DNA from: Chalciporus piperatus
Taxonomy: Eukaryota > Basidiomycota > Agaricomycetes > Boletales > Boletaceae
Direction of reading: 5' to 3'
NCBI GenBank assembly: GCA_038093975.1
Contig: JBBPTG010000027.1
Coordinates: forward strand, 1-64,000
Length of the DNA stretch: 64,000 bases
Positions within the stretch are counted from its first letter, which is position 1; each line of letters starts with the position of its first letter. The position numbers and the translations under genes were made by a program. Shown here piece by piece: positions 1 to 11,574 of this stretch. The notes under the pieces are model-generated. The model had not been told where the DNA came from and made no database searches. It saw only the letters and a program-made list of their open reading frames with translations.

Positions 1-2046
1 CACTAGTACTGGCAGCATTAATGGTAAACTCTCAAACTTTGCAGCTTGGAGCTGGTCAGGAGGTTGGGAGATCGTGTATTGTACTACAATATCGGGGGAA
101 AACTGTTGTCTGTGATGCAGGTATTCATCTCGCGCACGCTGGGGTGGCTGCGCTGCCTTTTGTTGATCAGTTGGACTGGAGCACTGTCGACGTGATACTC
201 ATCACTCAGTACGTTTCGAACTTTCGGGAGTGTGTGGTTGATTGGTGTCTTACGCTCGCTAGCTTTCACCTCGACCATGTCGGTGCGTTAACCTACATTG
301 TGCGGGCGCGTACCTCTAGTGGTCGTTCTATTAACTTCCCGACAGACCAATTTCAAAGAAGGAAGAGGGAAGGTGTACATGACGTACCCGACGAAAGCCA
401 TTTACAAGTTCATGATGCAGGATTTGCTTAACACCGAGTCAAGGCTTTTCACCAACTTGCCTTGTTTCTGACCGAGTTTCAAAGTCTTTCCTCCCTTGGT
501 GCACTGTTCACAGCCGACGACGTGTCCCGCTCGCTGGCTTCTATCATCCCAGTATCGGTGCACCAGCAGGTGACACCGTGTGCCGACGTATCGTTCACGC
601 CTTATCATGCAGGACACGTTCTTGGCGCTTGTATGTACCTCATTGATATCGCAGGCCTTGGACTTCTCTACACAGGCGATTACTCCCGCGAAGAAGACCA
701 CCACCTCGTCAAAGCCGAGATCCCACCCGGACGACCAGACGTCCTCATCGTGGAGAGCACGCACAGCGTTCACACTTTCGAGCCCCGACACGAAAAAGAG
801 ACGCAGTTTACGAACGTCGTGTATGGAATTATCAGACGTGGGGGACACGTGTTGTTGCCCGTGTTCGCGCTGGGTACGGCGCAGGAGTTGATGCTCGTTC
901 TTGAGGTGTACTGGGAAGAACATGCGGATTTGAGGGGGACGGAGATTTATTACACGTCGGGGCTTGCGAGGAAATGCATGGGGGTGTATCAGGCGCATGT
1001 GCATACGATGAACGAGAGTATTCGGGAGAGGTTTGCGAGGAGGGATAATCCGTTTGTGTTCAAGTGAGTGTCGTGCGCTTTGGTCTGGTCGGTTGCTGAT
1101 CGAACCGGAAGACATATCTCGAGGGTTCCTTCTCAGCGGAATTGGGTAAGAAAGATTTCTCAAGGCCCGCCGTGCGTTGTACTTGCGAGTCCAGGGTTCA
1201 TGGACTCTGGTGCAAGTCGGGAGCTGCTCGAGCTGTGGGCACCTGATTCACGGAATGGGGTCATTATTACTGGGTACTCGGTCGAGGGTACTTTGGCAAG
1301 GGTAAGTGAGTTTCATATGGGACGTTGTAGATTGGGATGTATCTATGTACAATTTGTTGCAATATCGAATGTTTTTTCAACTCCATCCTTGTCTGAGTCC
1401 TGCCTTTCAATGATAGCTTACGCTCCGGCTTTGCAGACCATCCTCAACGAGCCAAAAGACATCCTGACAGCGAAATGGGCGCTCATTCCACGCAAGATGT
1501 CGGTCGACGCTATCTCGTTCAGCGCACATGTCGACTACTCGCAGAACTGTGAATTCATAGATCTCGTCGACGCAGAGCATATTGTAAGTGTCCGACTGTT
1601 TTGAGGGTGGTTTGTCAAATAACAACGTTGATAGATCATGGTCCACGGGGAACGGACGGCTATGGGTCGATTGCGCGCAGCTATGGAGACTCGGTACAAA
1701 GAGCGTGGTATAGACAGGAAGATCGATACCCCTTACAATCTGGAGACGGTGGAGATTTCGTTCAAGCAGAAGCACGTCACCAAGGTCAGCTTACATTTCA
1801 TTCTTGTTGTTCTTGCGAATCCCACCTATGACGGTAGGTTGTTGGAAGTCTTGCTGGCAGAGTGCTAAGAGAGGGCGACAGTTTATCTGGGTTAATGATT
1901 TCGGATGGTCGCTCGCGCATGACCTACGAGAGCTTACGGAATTACCTGTGTCTGTGGTAGCGCAGAAACAAAGGTTGGTATTGGGCGTTGCGTGGGAGTT
2001 GGTGAGATGGCACCTTGAAGGGATGTTTGGCAAAGTGGAGGAAGTT

Positions 2047-2683
2047 CTAGTGTTGCCGCGAACTGAGTCGAGCCGAATCGAAGTGCAGAATTCGTTCCAA
2101 CTTCGAAGTTCGAAGTGGAACGAACCGAAGTTATTCGAATACGGCCCGTAACCCCCAGCCAATGAGAGAGTCGAAAATTTCGCGTAGGTAAAAACCAGCT
2201 GTTCAAGCGGAGATTCTGAGTTGTGCCGGCCGTGTAATGGGACACATCAGATACAACCTTTTCATATTTGTTTTGTACACAAAAAATGTAGCTAAAATGT
2301 AGAACATATGCAGTGAGCCAGACAGATGTATTTGTGTGGTGTAGACTTGATGTGGGGAGGTGTAAAAATATGGTGTTAGCGTGGCTCGAACTCGAGACGT
2401 TGGCAAAAAGTTGCAACGCTTACCCGTTAGGGCACGAATCCTTAATTATTGTTAGCAGCGAGCAGTATATGAATAGTTGCCACCGCTTCGACAACCAAGC
2501 CATTCCCAACCCCAATCGGAGTTTCGAGCGCACTACCGGATTTGGCACGTTGATAGCACACTTCGTTTGAGTTCGCTCGCCTAGTTCGTTCCACTTCGAT
2601 CTATCGAAGTGCGTCGAACTGCCACACTTTCGAACCGAAGTCGAGGTTAGTTCGGCAAAAGTTCGATTCGACGGCAACACTAG
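2047..2683. mobile_element. non-autonomous DNA transposon (MITE-like, hAT-like ends)
   Basis: A 637-bp insertion inside an exon of the YSH1 pseudogene. It starts CTAGTGTTGCCG (2047-2058) and ends with the exact reverse complement (2672-2683). Subterminal sequence is also inverted: GAAGTGGAACGAAC near 2114 recurs on the other strand near 2590, amid many TTCGAA-type words. GGAGGAA occurs just left (2037-2043) and directly at the right end (2683-2689), which fits a target duplication of about 7-8 bp. On the left, four extra bases (GTTC) separate it from the TAGTG end, so the duplication is imperfect. Removing the element restores the codons seen in YSH1. There is no transposase ORF, so it must be mobilised in trans. 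TAGTGTTGCC ends with an 8-bp duplication resemble the hAT superfamily; that assignment is inference. Confidence 0.7.
2375..2447 (-). other. tRNA-like (pol III box A/box B) segment inside the element
   Basis: On the minus strand this segment reads like a decayed tRNA gene. A D-arm/box A-like stretch (TGCCCTAACGGG followed by TAAGCG) is followed by a weak hairpin with a T-rich loop and then a box B-like GAGTTCGAGCC. Spacing of the two boxes is about that of a tRNA gene. The acceptor stem and T-stem do not pair properly, so it is not a working tRNA. It may be a captured tRNA or SINE fragment within the inverted-repeat element. Confidence 0.35.
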
Positions 2684-3204
2684 GAGGAACGACTGGACGG
2701 AAAGCTAGTAGAGACGATCAAGGTTAGCGGACGGCTTACTGTAGCAAATCTGCTGACGGCGGACAAGGTCATGAACACGTTGGAGGTGAAACACACGGCT
2801 GAGCACGTGGTCACCCTGGAGTGGGAGTCGAGTGCGAGCAACGACATGATCGCTGACGCGACGTTGGCATTGCTAGCCGGGATAGACAAGAGTCCGGCTT
2901 CCGTCCAGGGTAAGCGCTCCCCGTTGGTGCCACGGTCGTCTTCGCGTTTACCGATGGACGCGTTTAGTGACGTCACAACACCCCCATGCAGACTCGCGTG
3001 CACGCTTGCCATCGACGCGGTCCGAGAGGCTCGCGTTGTTCTTGGAGGGTCATTTCGGCGACGTAGAGAGGTACGTGTCAGACGGTCAGCAGAGCGACGT
3101 GGTGTTGGTTGTACGCGTCGACGGGGAGAAAGTCCTTGTGAATGCAATGACATGGGTGAACGCGTTGGGCAGGAGGTCACTTGTGCTGAGGATGCGCTCA
3201 ATTG

Positions 3205-3720
3205 ATGTGGCGGCGGTAGTATTGTTTGTAGCGTAGTAGACGGTTGTCGTAAGTGTGTACAATAGACGTCGTCGCTGTCGAGAACAATGGCGAGGGTGTT
3301 TGTGACTATTTGTGTTGTGTTGAGCATGAGGGCAGATTGGAAAGTTCGCTACTTGTACATTTCCTCAACTGCGACACCTTTCTCTTCTTCTTGCTCACGA
3401 ACTTTCATCATGTCCTTCGCCGACGTTACATCGGAATCTCTCAGGCCAATTCTTCTCCGCTCAAGCACCCCTGGTCAGTCCTTCTCACTTTGATGTCCTC
3501 ATACACTCATATATTCATTCCTCGCAGCTCCAAGCGAGAAAGGTACTTTCTTGCCGCTCATCTTGTATCCAGTTCCTCACACACACCGCAAGTTCTTCAA
3601 TACCTCGAGGGCCTCCGAGAATCACAAACCTTTGGATCACCAACATCAACCGGTTTTCCAGGTATACCCCTTCCCTCTTCCAAACTCAGCGCCCTCGGCC
3701 ACTACCACGATGTCGACGAC
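3205..3720. other. intergenic region / possible 5' exon of the next gene
   Basis: Lies between the YSH1 pseudogene and the methionine chosen for the next gene. An ATG at 3410 in good context opens a short reading frame (MSFADVTSESL) that ends at a GT donor at 3474, and an acceptor lies at 3527. I could not join it to the downstream frame in phase. The frame used from 3721 is itself open upstream, so one or more N-terminal exons may lie here. Nothing else recognised. Confidence 0.4.
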
Positions 3721-6700
3721 ATGGATTCAAACATACAAGACGGTCGCAAAACGGAACTCTCAATGGCTGGTCGGTCTGGCATGGTAAGACTTCCTTCGGT
3801 GCCTTCTCGCCTTCGCGCAATATTAAAGTGCATGCCATTAGCATGAACCTGGTCCTCATGATCCGCCAGGTCCACACTACGAGTCATTCGATTCCGGTCC
3901 TTCCTTTGGTAATTTCGGTCCGTTGCCAGATCATGCCTCTCAAAACGGCGTTCCTCCTTGTGCAAACTCCTGGCAGGTACGTCTTCCCTGCTCACCTATC
4001 GTTTGCTTTTCTTGCCATTCTACCCTCCCGACATTGGACTGAGACAGACTTGAACCGATAGTCACAGATGAACGGTAGCACTCTCACTGGCGCCAGAGTC
4101 GCCCTTCCCACATCCGTGGCATCCCCAGTCACTGCTCCACTCCACATCAACGTGGAGCCTCCTTCCACGCCGAGTGGTTCCAGGTCACAGTCTCGTTCCC
4201 AATTAAGTGCTGCGCACTACAAATCTCAGAAATCCGTGGTTTCCGCCGTCGAAAGCGAGTCTCGAGGGACAGTCACTGGACGTGCAGTACGTTTCATCAG
4301 TCTTTCCCATTTTCTCTCTTTGATGAAATCTAACCCATTTCTCCTTCCACAAGCAAATGAAGGCCGCAAGCAAAGCCCCCACCGCTCGCAGTCATGCCCC
4401 AGAAGAGCCGCCGTTGTCGCCCTCCCGGCGATCGCGTGCCGGTTCCAAGTCTCGAGCTGGCACGGATTACCCACCGTTGCCGCCCAGCACGCTTTTGAGC
4501 CCGTCCGGGCGCACAGCTCAACTTCCAACCTCCCCTCGCTCCCATTACCGCGCGCCTAGCATATCGCCCTCCGACTCACCAAGTCAAGCTCCACTCAAGG
4601 CAATGCGCAAGGCTGCAGAGGCGGCGGAGGCCATGGAAAAAATGCGCTCGGTTGTCAGCACGTCCCAGGTGAACGATGAGTCCACCCCTCCGAAACGCGG
4701 TAGCCCTACGAACGTCTCTCCTAGCCCGATGTCGCCTTCGCATCAAAGCAGGCCGTTCTCGCCCTACCGTCATGCGCCGACGAACGAGGATCTCCTTTAT
4801 GCGGCGTCCGCAGCGGCAGTTCAGACCAAGGCTCCTTCTCAAGCGGCCTCTCAAGTAGCTTCGAACGTTCAATCCCAGGTGAACGGGGGAGGAAGCAAGA
4901 TCTCACATGTTTCGCACCATACCCACCACACTCAGCACTCGCATCACACGCAAATGTCCCACCACACTCAGCAGTCTCGCCAATCTCGCTCGCCACGCTC
5001 TCAGGACGGGGATGGAGTCGCTACACCACGACCCCCTTCTCCCTCTTTTTCGCTGAACCAGGCCGAAGAGGAGATGGTCGCTCAGGCACTTGCTGCACGC
5101 GGCGCTGGCAACCGAACTTCATATGCGCCTAGTACTTTGGAGCCTGAAATCGTGAACTCTCACTTCCATGACATGGATTTATGCATCCTTCTCCACCAGA
5201 TGGATGACATGCACACTCACGAGGTTATTAAGAAAGCGCTCCGCAAAGCTGTGCGACTTCGTGTCAAGAAATTGGGTATGAAATCCGATGCAGAGGTAAT
5301 CGACAGCCTACCTTTCCTGTTCATCCCGTTGACTATCTCTGCTTCGTAGTCTATTAAACAATACCGCAAGTCGTTCCATGATCACGATCCCAATGTTCAT
5401 CTCGATGGGGACTGGGAACCTACTCTTCCGGTGAGGAAGCGCTCTTTGTCTGGTGCGCAGGGTGTTAACCTCAGGTTTAGCAGGAACCACCTGAGTGGGC
5501 CAAAGAATTGATCAATGGAATGATCAAAATGCATGAACGCCTCGATGTTTTGAGCCCTCAGTCTTTCAACGCGACAATCCCTCCTCGTAGCCAACAGTCC
5601 TATGCAGAGTCTTCTGATTCGCGCCAGCAGTACCATGGTGGTAACACCGAGTACACTGAGGGCGGTGACCAGTATGGACAGACCCCTCGCACGCAGACTG
5701 TAAACATCAACACGCAGGTCACTGGCACCATGGCAGAGTCGATGTACCAAGCGAACGAGATAGTCGGTGGGTAACAATGTTTCATCTGCACGAGTCTAGT
5801 CTCACCGTGTCTCCCAGACGAAGAGTATACGAACGGCGAGAACGATAGCCAACGATTCGGAGAACCAACTATGACAGTGCCCCATGCTGTCGTCAGCGAA
5901 TTTTTGAACTCGGATCGCGACGATTCCGGTGGGCAGCAGTTCCTCGAGGAAGAATTATACAAATTGAGGGTGAGGCCTGGGGGTAGCCAGTCCGGGCTCA
6001 CCCACAAGACCTGGGAAGTTGCACGAGATGACCAGGAAGAGTACGAGGACGGCCGAGGCGAATTCACCGATGGACTTCCTGAGATTCCGGACGGTGGCAA
6101 CTATACCGACCGTCAAGTCGCATCACCCCCTTTGCCACCTCTTCCACAACCAGACGGAAATAGACGGGACGGTCCCTCGCAAAACTCGCAGGTGTGGAAC
6201 CCCGGAAACGACGACATGACGCCGCCACCGTGGCAACGCATTCATCAACGGTTGCTCAATTGGGCTATCATCTGGCCGATGACCGAAATTGATTCTGCGC
6301 TCACAAGCACCACCCGCGGACAACAAGTCGATGAGGTTGCTTTGAGCATTTGGTCGACGCAAACGTACAAGCGGTACGTGAGGAGCCGGATGACGGATGT
6401 TCCTGGAGGGAAGGTGGACAGACTTTTCGTGCCTCCGAATATGGCAGACGCCATCAGTACTGCCGTGTTCAACGGACGACATGGCGATGCATGTGGAATG
6501 CTTCGGGAACTCTGGACGCCATTCGGTTTCGATGGATTCCCGCGGTTGATCGTCGTGCTCGCCAAGCATCGCTCGGACTCGAGCCACTGGGTCGTGCACA
6601 GGCAAGCGATATGGCCAGATATGATGTCGAACTCACGCTAACTGGTGGATAGATTTTCCTTACCGGAAGGTTCCTTGACAACCTATGATTCATACCCCGA

Positions 6701-7067
6701 GCGGACTCTTCCTGATGGCCGGGTGAGTATATTTTGATGTCACCGTTTGCGAATGCTGACTCCGACGTAGCCCCTCGGGTGGTGGTTCGCAATCCGAGTT
6801 GCATGGCCAGGTGCGATCTATGCAAACCCTGACCACCTCATGCAAAAGATGGTCCGCCTCCACCGGCCCATGCAACTCAACATTGACAATTCTGTCGCTG
6901 CTGCTGGGATTTGGCGCAACGTGCTCATGGGCTCGCGGGCCGAGCGAAGTTTAGATCTTGAACGACTCCGCGATCTTATCAATACGGAAGTGAAAAACCT
7001 GCGACAACGGAAGATGCAGGGGAAGCTTTCGGTCAGCGCCCCCAAGCCACATTACGACGATATGTAA
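3721..7067 (+). CDS. large disordered protein with possible Ulp1/C48-like C-terminal domain
   Basis: Exons 3721-3783, 3842-3976, 4068-4286, 4354-5295, 5350-5430, 5481-5766, 5818-6601, 6653-6722 and 6771-7067 close in phase to 958 aa; the true start may lie upstream. The first roughly 500 residues are Ser/Pro-rich and disordered, with a His/Thr/Gln tract near 4905-4980 (HHTHHTQHSHHTQ). A short conserved-looking helix (HTHEVIKKALRKAVRLRVKK) follows. The last roughly 300 residues look folded, with an order reminiscent of Ulp1/SENP peptidases: DEVALSIW, DRLFVPPNMADA, SSHWVVHR, TTYDSYPE, then QLNIDNSV. The His-Trp and Tyr-Asp-Ser pieces fit the catalytic His and Asp, but where Ulp1 has Asp-Cys-Gly this protein has Asp-Asn-Ser, so it would be inactive. 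The sixth-to-last splice feature worth noting is a GC donor: intron 6602-6652 begins GCAAGC. Family assignment is inference; the gene itself is well supported. Confidence 0.8.
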
Positions 7068-7583
7068 GACGAGACGAGACGAGACGATGAAGTGGGATTC
7101 GAAGGGTCGTTTCCCTCTTCGTTGTGGATTACCTGACGTTTGTACGAGCGATGGCATTTCTGTTCTGCTTTGATCACATTTGTTTTTTCTTTCTTTGCTG
7201 ATTTCATGGGGGAGTGTCACTGTTGTGTTTTATGCGGAAGGATTCAGAGCTTTGATACTTTACATGCTAACCATCGAGAACCCTGCGATTCCATCTACAT
7301 GTACGTACAGTAAATCAAACAAGACGTTGAACAATCTCAGCCCGAGCTCTCGCCGATGCTTACTGGCTGACATATATCCTCTTTCTTTTCTCTGGGCACG
7401 ACGGACAAAACCCAGCACCCTCGCAATGCAGGTACATTTACCTAGCGAGAGGAGGTCCTGCTCCAAAGCTTGGAAGAATGATATAACCAAGCCATGATTG
7501 CTTGATATTCGTGCCGGTATCACTGCCAACGATGGAAGGGCCTGTACAAAACAGGCAGCGCAAGGCCAACGAACGGCAAATCG
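7068..7583. other. intergenic region (convergent 3' ends)
   Basis: 3' flanks of the preceding plus-strand gene and the following minus-strand gene. A short GACGA microsatellite (about four units) sits at 7070-7086 just after the stop codon. No gene recognised. Confidence 0.6.
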
Positions 7584-7949
7584 CTATTTTCCAAGAGTCT
7601 GCATGTTCTCCGTCAACGAGAGGACGGTGTCCGTCTGATTGGCAAATCCTGGCACCGTAGCCGGCTTTCCCAACGTCTGAAAGTTTTTAACCATCGATCA
7701 GAATCACGAAACCGCGTTCCTTTGAAAAAGTTCTCGGGGGGAAACACGTACGTTATACATGAGATTTGCGTCACGGTCCAAAGCCTCTCGAACGCGTTCT
7801 GCGCGATCTTTGGACCATTTCTTGTGCTTTTTCTTAGCGGCTTGTTTGATCGCGGAGGTGGAGTCGGTTTGCTTGGTATTTTGTTTGCTGGTGCTGGATC
7901 GGGACTTGGAAGAGACGGCGAATTGTTTACGGGGAGCTGTACCCCCCAT
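7584..7949 (-). CDS. small basic protein, unknown function
   Basis: Two exons on the minus strand, 7752-7949 and 7584-7676, joined through a clean GTACGT...TTTCAG intron (7677-7751) in phase 0, give 96 aa from the methionine at 7949. The frame is open a further 16 codons upstream to a CAG acceptor at about 7998. An upstream ATG at 8091 starts MSAVCNDEYDSLAQ and ends at a GTGACC donor, so a 5' exon is likely, although its phase does not match as read. The protein is Lys/Ser-rich (IKQAAKKKHKKWSKDRAERV) and ends in a short acidic-polar tail. No family recognised. The start of MGGTAPRKQ recalls histone H3 but nothing else does. It shares a short divergent promoter with YSH1. Confidence 0.6.
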
Positions 7950-8252
7950 GTCCGAGTCGTAGATGGTGGAGTGTTTCCAAAGTGTAGTAAGCGCTTCCTG
8001 CTTATGTCAGCGACATTTTGCCTTTCCTCGCTTTAAGTTTCAAGGTCACTGGGCGAGCGAGTCGTACTCATCGTTGCACACGGCGGACATCTTGTATACA
8101 AATTTCGAACAGGTGAACGGGAACGGGAACTCTTGACTTTCTCGCTGCCTGCCAGCTATCCTGCAACCTGACTTGGGGACGCACACGCCGAAACGCGACA
8201 AAGTTAATATTGAAGCATCCTCTGAATCAACCCCTCGACGCGACTTGGAACG

Positions 8253-11229
8253 ATGGCAGACACACCTACGTTGAGCGTGACCTTGCTCGGTGCTGGACAA
8301 GAAGTCGGAAGATCATGCTGTGTACTTCAGTACAGAGGCAAGACGATAGTATGCGATGCTGGGGTTCACCCCGCATACAGCGGCATGGCATCTCTTCCGT
8401 TCGTCGACGAGCTTGATTGGAGCACTGTCGATGCTATTCTGATTACACAGTACGTCATGTTCAGCGTGTTTGGATGGGTGTTGACGTTGGGACCCGTGTA
8501 GTTTTCATCTTGACCATGCGGCGGCGTTGACGTACATCATGGAGAAGGTTGGCGCGCGCCTCTATCGTTTACGACTTTATATTGTATTGATTCGTGGCTT
8601 TGCAGACGAACTTCAAGGATGGAAAAGGCAAAGTGTACATGACGCACCCTACCAAGGCTGTACACAAGTTCATGATGCAAGATTTCGTCCGCATGGGGTT
8701 CGTCGTCGTTTTCGACGTGTCTTGTAGCGATCTCATACTCAACCGCGAACGATATCTAGTTCCTCTTCTTCCGATGCTCTTTTCACCCCGTTGGAACTCT
8801 CCATGTCGCTTTCCTCCATCATCCCAGTGTCAGCACATCAATTGATCACACCATGTCCGGCGGTTTCTTTCACGCCATACCACGCCGGACACGTGCTTGG
8901 GGCTTGTATGTACCTGATTGACATTGCAGGGCTTAAAATTCTCTACACTGGCGATTACTCTCGTGAAGAGGACCGTCACCTGGTGAAGGCGGAGGTCCCT
9001 CCAATCCGACCAGATGTACTCATCGTCGAAAGTACATACGGCGTACAGAGTTTGGAAGGAAGAGAAGAAAAGGAACTACGGTTCACAAGTCTTGTACACT
9101 CGATCATCCGTCGGGGAGGACATGTCCTGTTACCCGCGTTCGCACTCGGCAGGGCACAGGAATTGCTACTCATTCTGGACGAATACTGGAAGAAACATCC
9201 CGACCTTCACAACGTACCGATATACTACGCTTCAAGTCTTGCAAGAAAGTGCATGGCGGTTTACCAGACCTATATACATACGATGAACTCGAACATTCGA
9301 ACGAGATTTGCAAAACGAGATAACCCATTCGTTTTCAAGTGAGTTTACCGTTCATGATCTCAGGTGGCTGCTAAACTTATGCATTGCGTAGACATATCTC
9401 CAATCTTCCTCAACCACGTGGATGGGAGCGAAAAATTGCTGAAGGTCCACCTTGCGTTGTGCTTGCAAGTCCGGGCTTCTTGCAAACAGGACCTAGCCGC
9501 GAACTACTCGAACTATGGGCGCCGGATCCTCGGAACGGCCTTATCATCACCGGATACTCCATTGAAGGCACTCTCGCTCGGGTGAGTAATAGTTGGGACC
9601 GGACTCGTCATTCGTCGGTTTGCGTGTTCATGTATTGTATTGTCGGAATAACACATCTCGTTTTTTTCCACCTTGCTCTTCTGAGTGTCTGAAGCAAATC
9701 GGCTCATTCTTTTTTGATTCTGAATTGACCAGGATATCATGACGGAACCTGAAGAGATCACGTCCCTCAAAGGGCATTCGATACCACGGAAAATCTCCGT
9801 GGATTACATCTCCTTCAGTGCTCACGTCGATTATTCGCAAAATTCGGAATTCATTGAATTAGTCAAGGCCCAGCATGTCGTGAGTCGTCATCAGTTCCAT
9901 TATTGTGCTTTGCAGAATGATTACTCTGTCACCTCTAGGTGCTTGTTCACGGAGAACAGACCGCTATGGGCCGTCTGCGTGCTGCGATGACAGCCCGATA
10001 CAAGGATCGTGACGAGGACGTCAAAATTCATACACCCCGAAACTTGGAGACACTCGAACTGTCGTTCCGTGGCGAGCGTGTCGCAAAAGTGAGTGGCCAC
10101 TGTTCTTCGCTTTTTTCTCTAATCAGTTTCTTTGAAATAGGCCATCGGTACCTTGGCATCCGCAGCACCCCAAGAGGGTGACATTGTCTCCGGTCTGCTG
10201 GTGGCAAAAGACTACTCATATACCCTCCTCGATCCCCGCGACCTTCGAGACTTTGCTGGACTTTCGACAACGATTGTGACACAGAGGCAAAGAATCGTGC
10301 TCGGCGTCGGTTGGGACCTGGTAAGGTGGCATCTAGAGGGTATGTATGGCTCTGTGGAAGAAGGGTTGGATAAAAATGGGGTCCCTACCGTGAGGGTGAG
10401 TTTCTTTAAGAGTCTGGAGATATTGTTGATACTGATGGGGGGTTCAAGGTTATGGGAGCCGTCGATGTGAAGCATACTGGCGAACACGAATTGATGTTGG
10501 AATGGGATTCGAGTGCGAGCAATGATATGATTGCTGATTCGACGCTAGCGTTGATCACGGGTATCGACAAGAGCCCCGCATCTGTAAAACGTATGTGTAC
10601 AACCTGCCCCTTTTTCTTCCGTTTGATTGATTGATTGTTCCAACTTTGGTACAGTAACAACTCAATCGTGCTCGCACAGTCACCCACACGCTGACTCCCA
10701 TTCCGAATCCTCGTATACACGAATACAACGTCTGGCATGGTTCCTTGAAGCACACTTTGGTGAGGTCGAACTACATATGCCTGAGGAAGCCGAGCTGGCC
10801 GAGCAAGAGAACGAACAAGGGGAGGATTCGGGGCGCGATCCAGCATTAATTGTTCGGGTTGACGACGCCGAGGCGCACATCAATCTCCTCTCTTTGGTAC
10901 GCCTGCCAAGTTTTCGAGCAAGTTTCGTTCCAGTTCATTTATGTCCTCTGCTCTAGGCTGTTACGAGCTCAAGCGAGGCCCTCAAGAAACGTGCTGAAGC
11001 AGTGTTGGACATGGCAGTTTCGACCGTCAGTTCGCTCACCGAATCGTTCCAATCGGGGCCTTCCGTGTTACACGAAGACGCTGCGGGCGGGAAGGATGCA
11101 GATCACCAGGACAAGTCATTGGAGGGACGATCGGATGATGACATGCCTGGTCTGGAGGAACCAAAACCAACGACAGAGTCGATCGTGGTGGATGAAGCCG
11201 AAGGGCCTCGAGACCCGACAGATCCGTGA
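8253..11229 (+). CDS. ysh1: mRNA 3'-end processing endonuclease Ysh1/CPSF73
   Basis: Catalytic endonuclease of the cleavage and polyadenylation factor, which cuts pre-mRNA at the poly(A) site in the nucleus. Eleven exons (8253-8449, 8502-8547, 8606-8697, 8760-9338, 9392-9581, 9733-9879, 9939-10088, 10141-10395, 10449-10590, 10655-10896, 10957-11229) close in phase to 770 aa, close to yeast Ysh1. Metallo-beta-lactamase zinc ligands: HFHLDH at residues 66-71 (split by intron 1), [10 protein letters not shown], and [10 protein letters not shown]. Beta-CASP part: [30 protein letters not shown] and [11 protein letters not shown]. The last roughly 200 residues match the Ysh1 C-terminal domain ([34 protein letters not shown]). 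A fully degenerate tandem copy lies 5 kb upstream, so this is the working gene. Confidence 0.97.
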
Positions 11230-11574
11230 TCTAGTGTCCCCTCAGATGTCAAGACCTAGCGATTTTTCTCTATGTATGAACATCGGATCAAGCTCCTCTG
11301 GTCCTCGATAATTATAGATTCTTGTGGTTTGGCTTATTTCGCTGTTCGCAAGGTAGACATCGTTGAAGCTTGACGGACATCGCGTGTGTCACACCTCAGG
11401 CCTCAGGCCTCAGCGTGAACCGCGTCCTTGCTACGGTGGTTCTGTATACTGTAGTAGGCGTATGATGTACAATACATTCACCTTTGGTTGTTGTACTTGT
11501 TTGTCACATAATGTCAATGAGTGGCAAAGTACCTAAGTGCACAAACGCTTTCAAACACATCGTCCGTGCCAAAT
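11230..11574. other. intergenic region with duplicated promoter segment
   Basis: 3' flank of ysh1, then from about 11480 the 5' flank of the HNH gene. The piece TGAGTGGCAAAGTACC (about 11518-11533) recurs upstream of the second HNH gene (about 16361) and in altered form upstream of gene D (about 55404), so the repeated unit includes promoter or 5' UTR. The direct word CCTCAGG is repeated at 11395-11412. Confidence 0.55.

Larger units (their letters stand above)
21..3204 (+). pseudogene. YSH1/CPSF73-like pseudogene (tandem copy)
   Basis: Diverged second copy of the intact YSH1 gene at 8253-11229. It keeps the same exon order and intron positions, so it arose by DNA duplication, not retrocopying. 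Seen: metallo-beta-lactamase start [15 protein letters not shown] motif built across the first intron (donor 209, acceptor 262); [23 protein letters not shown]; beta-CASP piece [21 protein letters not shown]. All introns up to about 1785 still have usable sites, and the frame stays open to about 1900. It is broken by (1) a frameshift at about 1900-1925 in the exon matching YSH1 exon 8, (2) a 637-bp inverted-repeat element inside that same exon at 2047-2683, with the remaining codons and donor (AAG|GTTAGC) resuming after it, and (3) loss of the last intron (17 nt left between donor and acceptor) followed by a stop about ten codons later. The first methionine (21) may be native; sequence left of position 1 is not visible. 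A truncated protein from the first seven exons remains possible. Confidence 0.85.

Noticed and set aside
2375..2447. A functional tRNA gene
   Set aside because: Box A/box B words are present but acceptor and T stems do not pair, and the segment sits inside a transposable element.
3131..3180. A working last intron in the YSH1 pseudogene
   Set aside because: Only 17 nt lie between donor and acceptor remnants, too short to splice, and a stop follows soon after.
7900..7949. Histone H3 tail similarity (GGTAPRKQ)
   Set aside because: Only about seven residues match. The rest of the protein is not histone-like.
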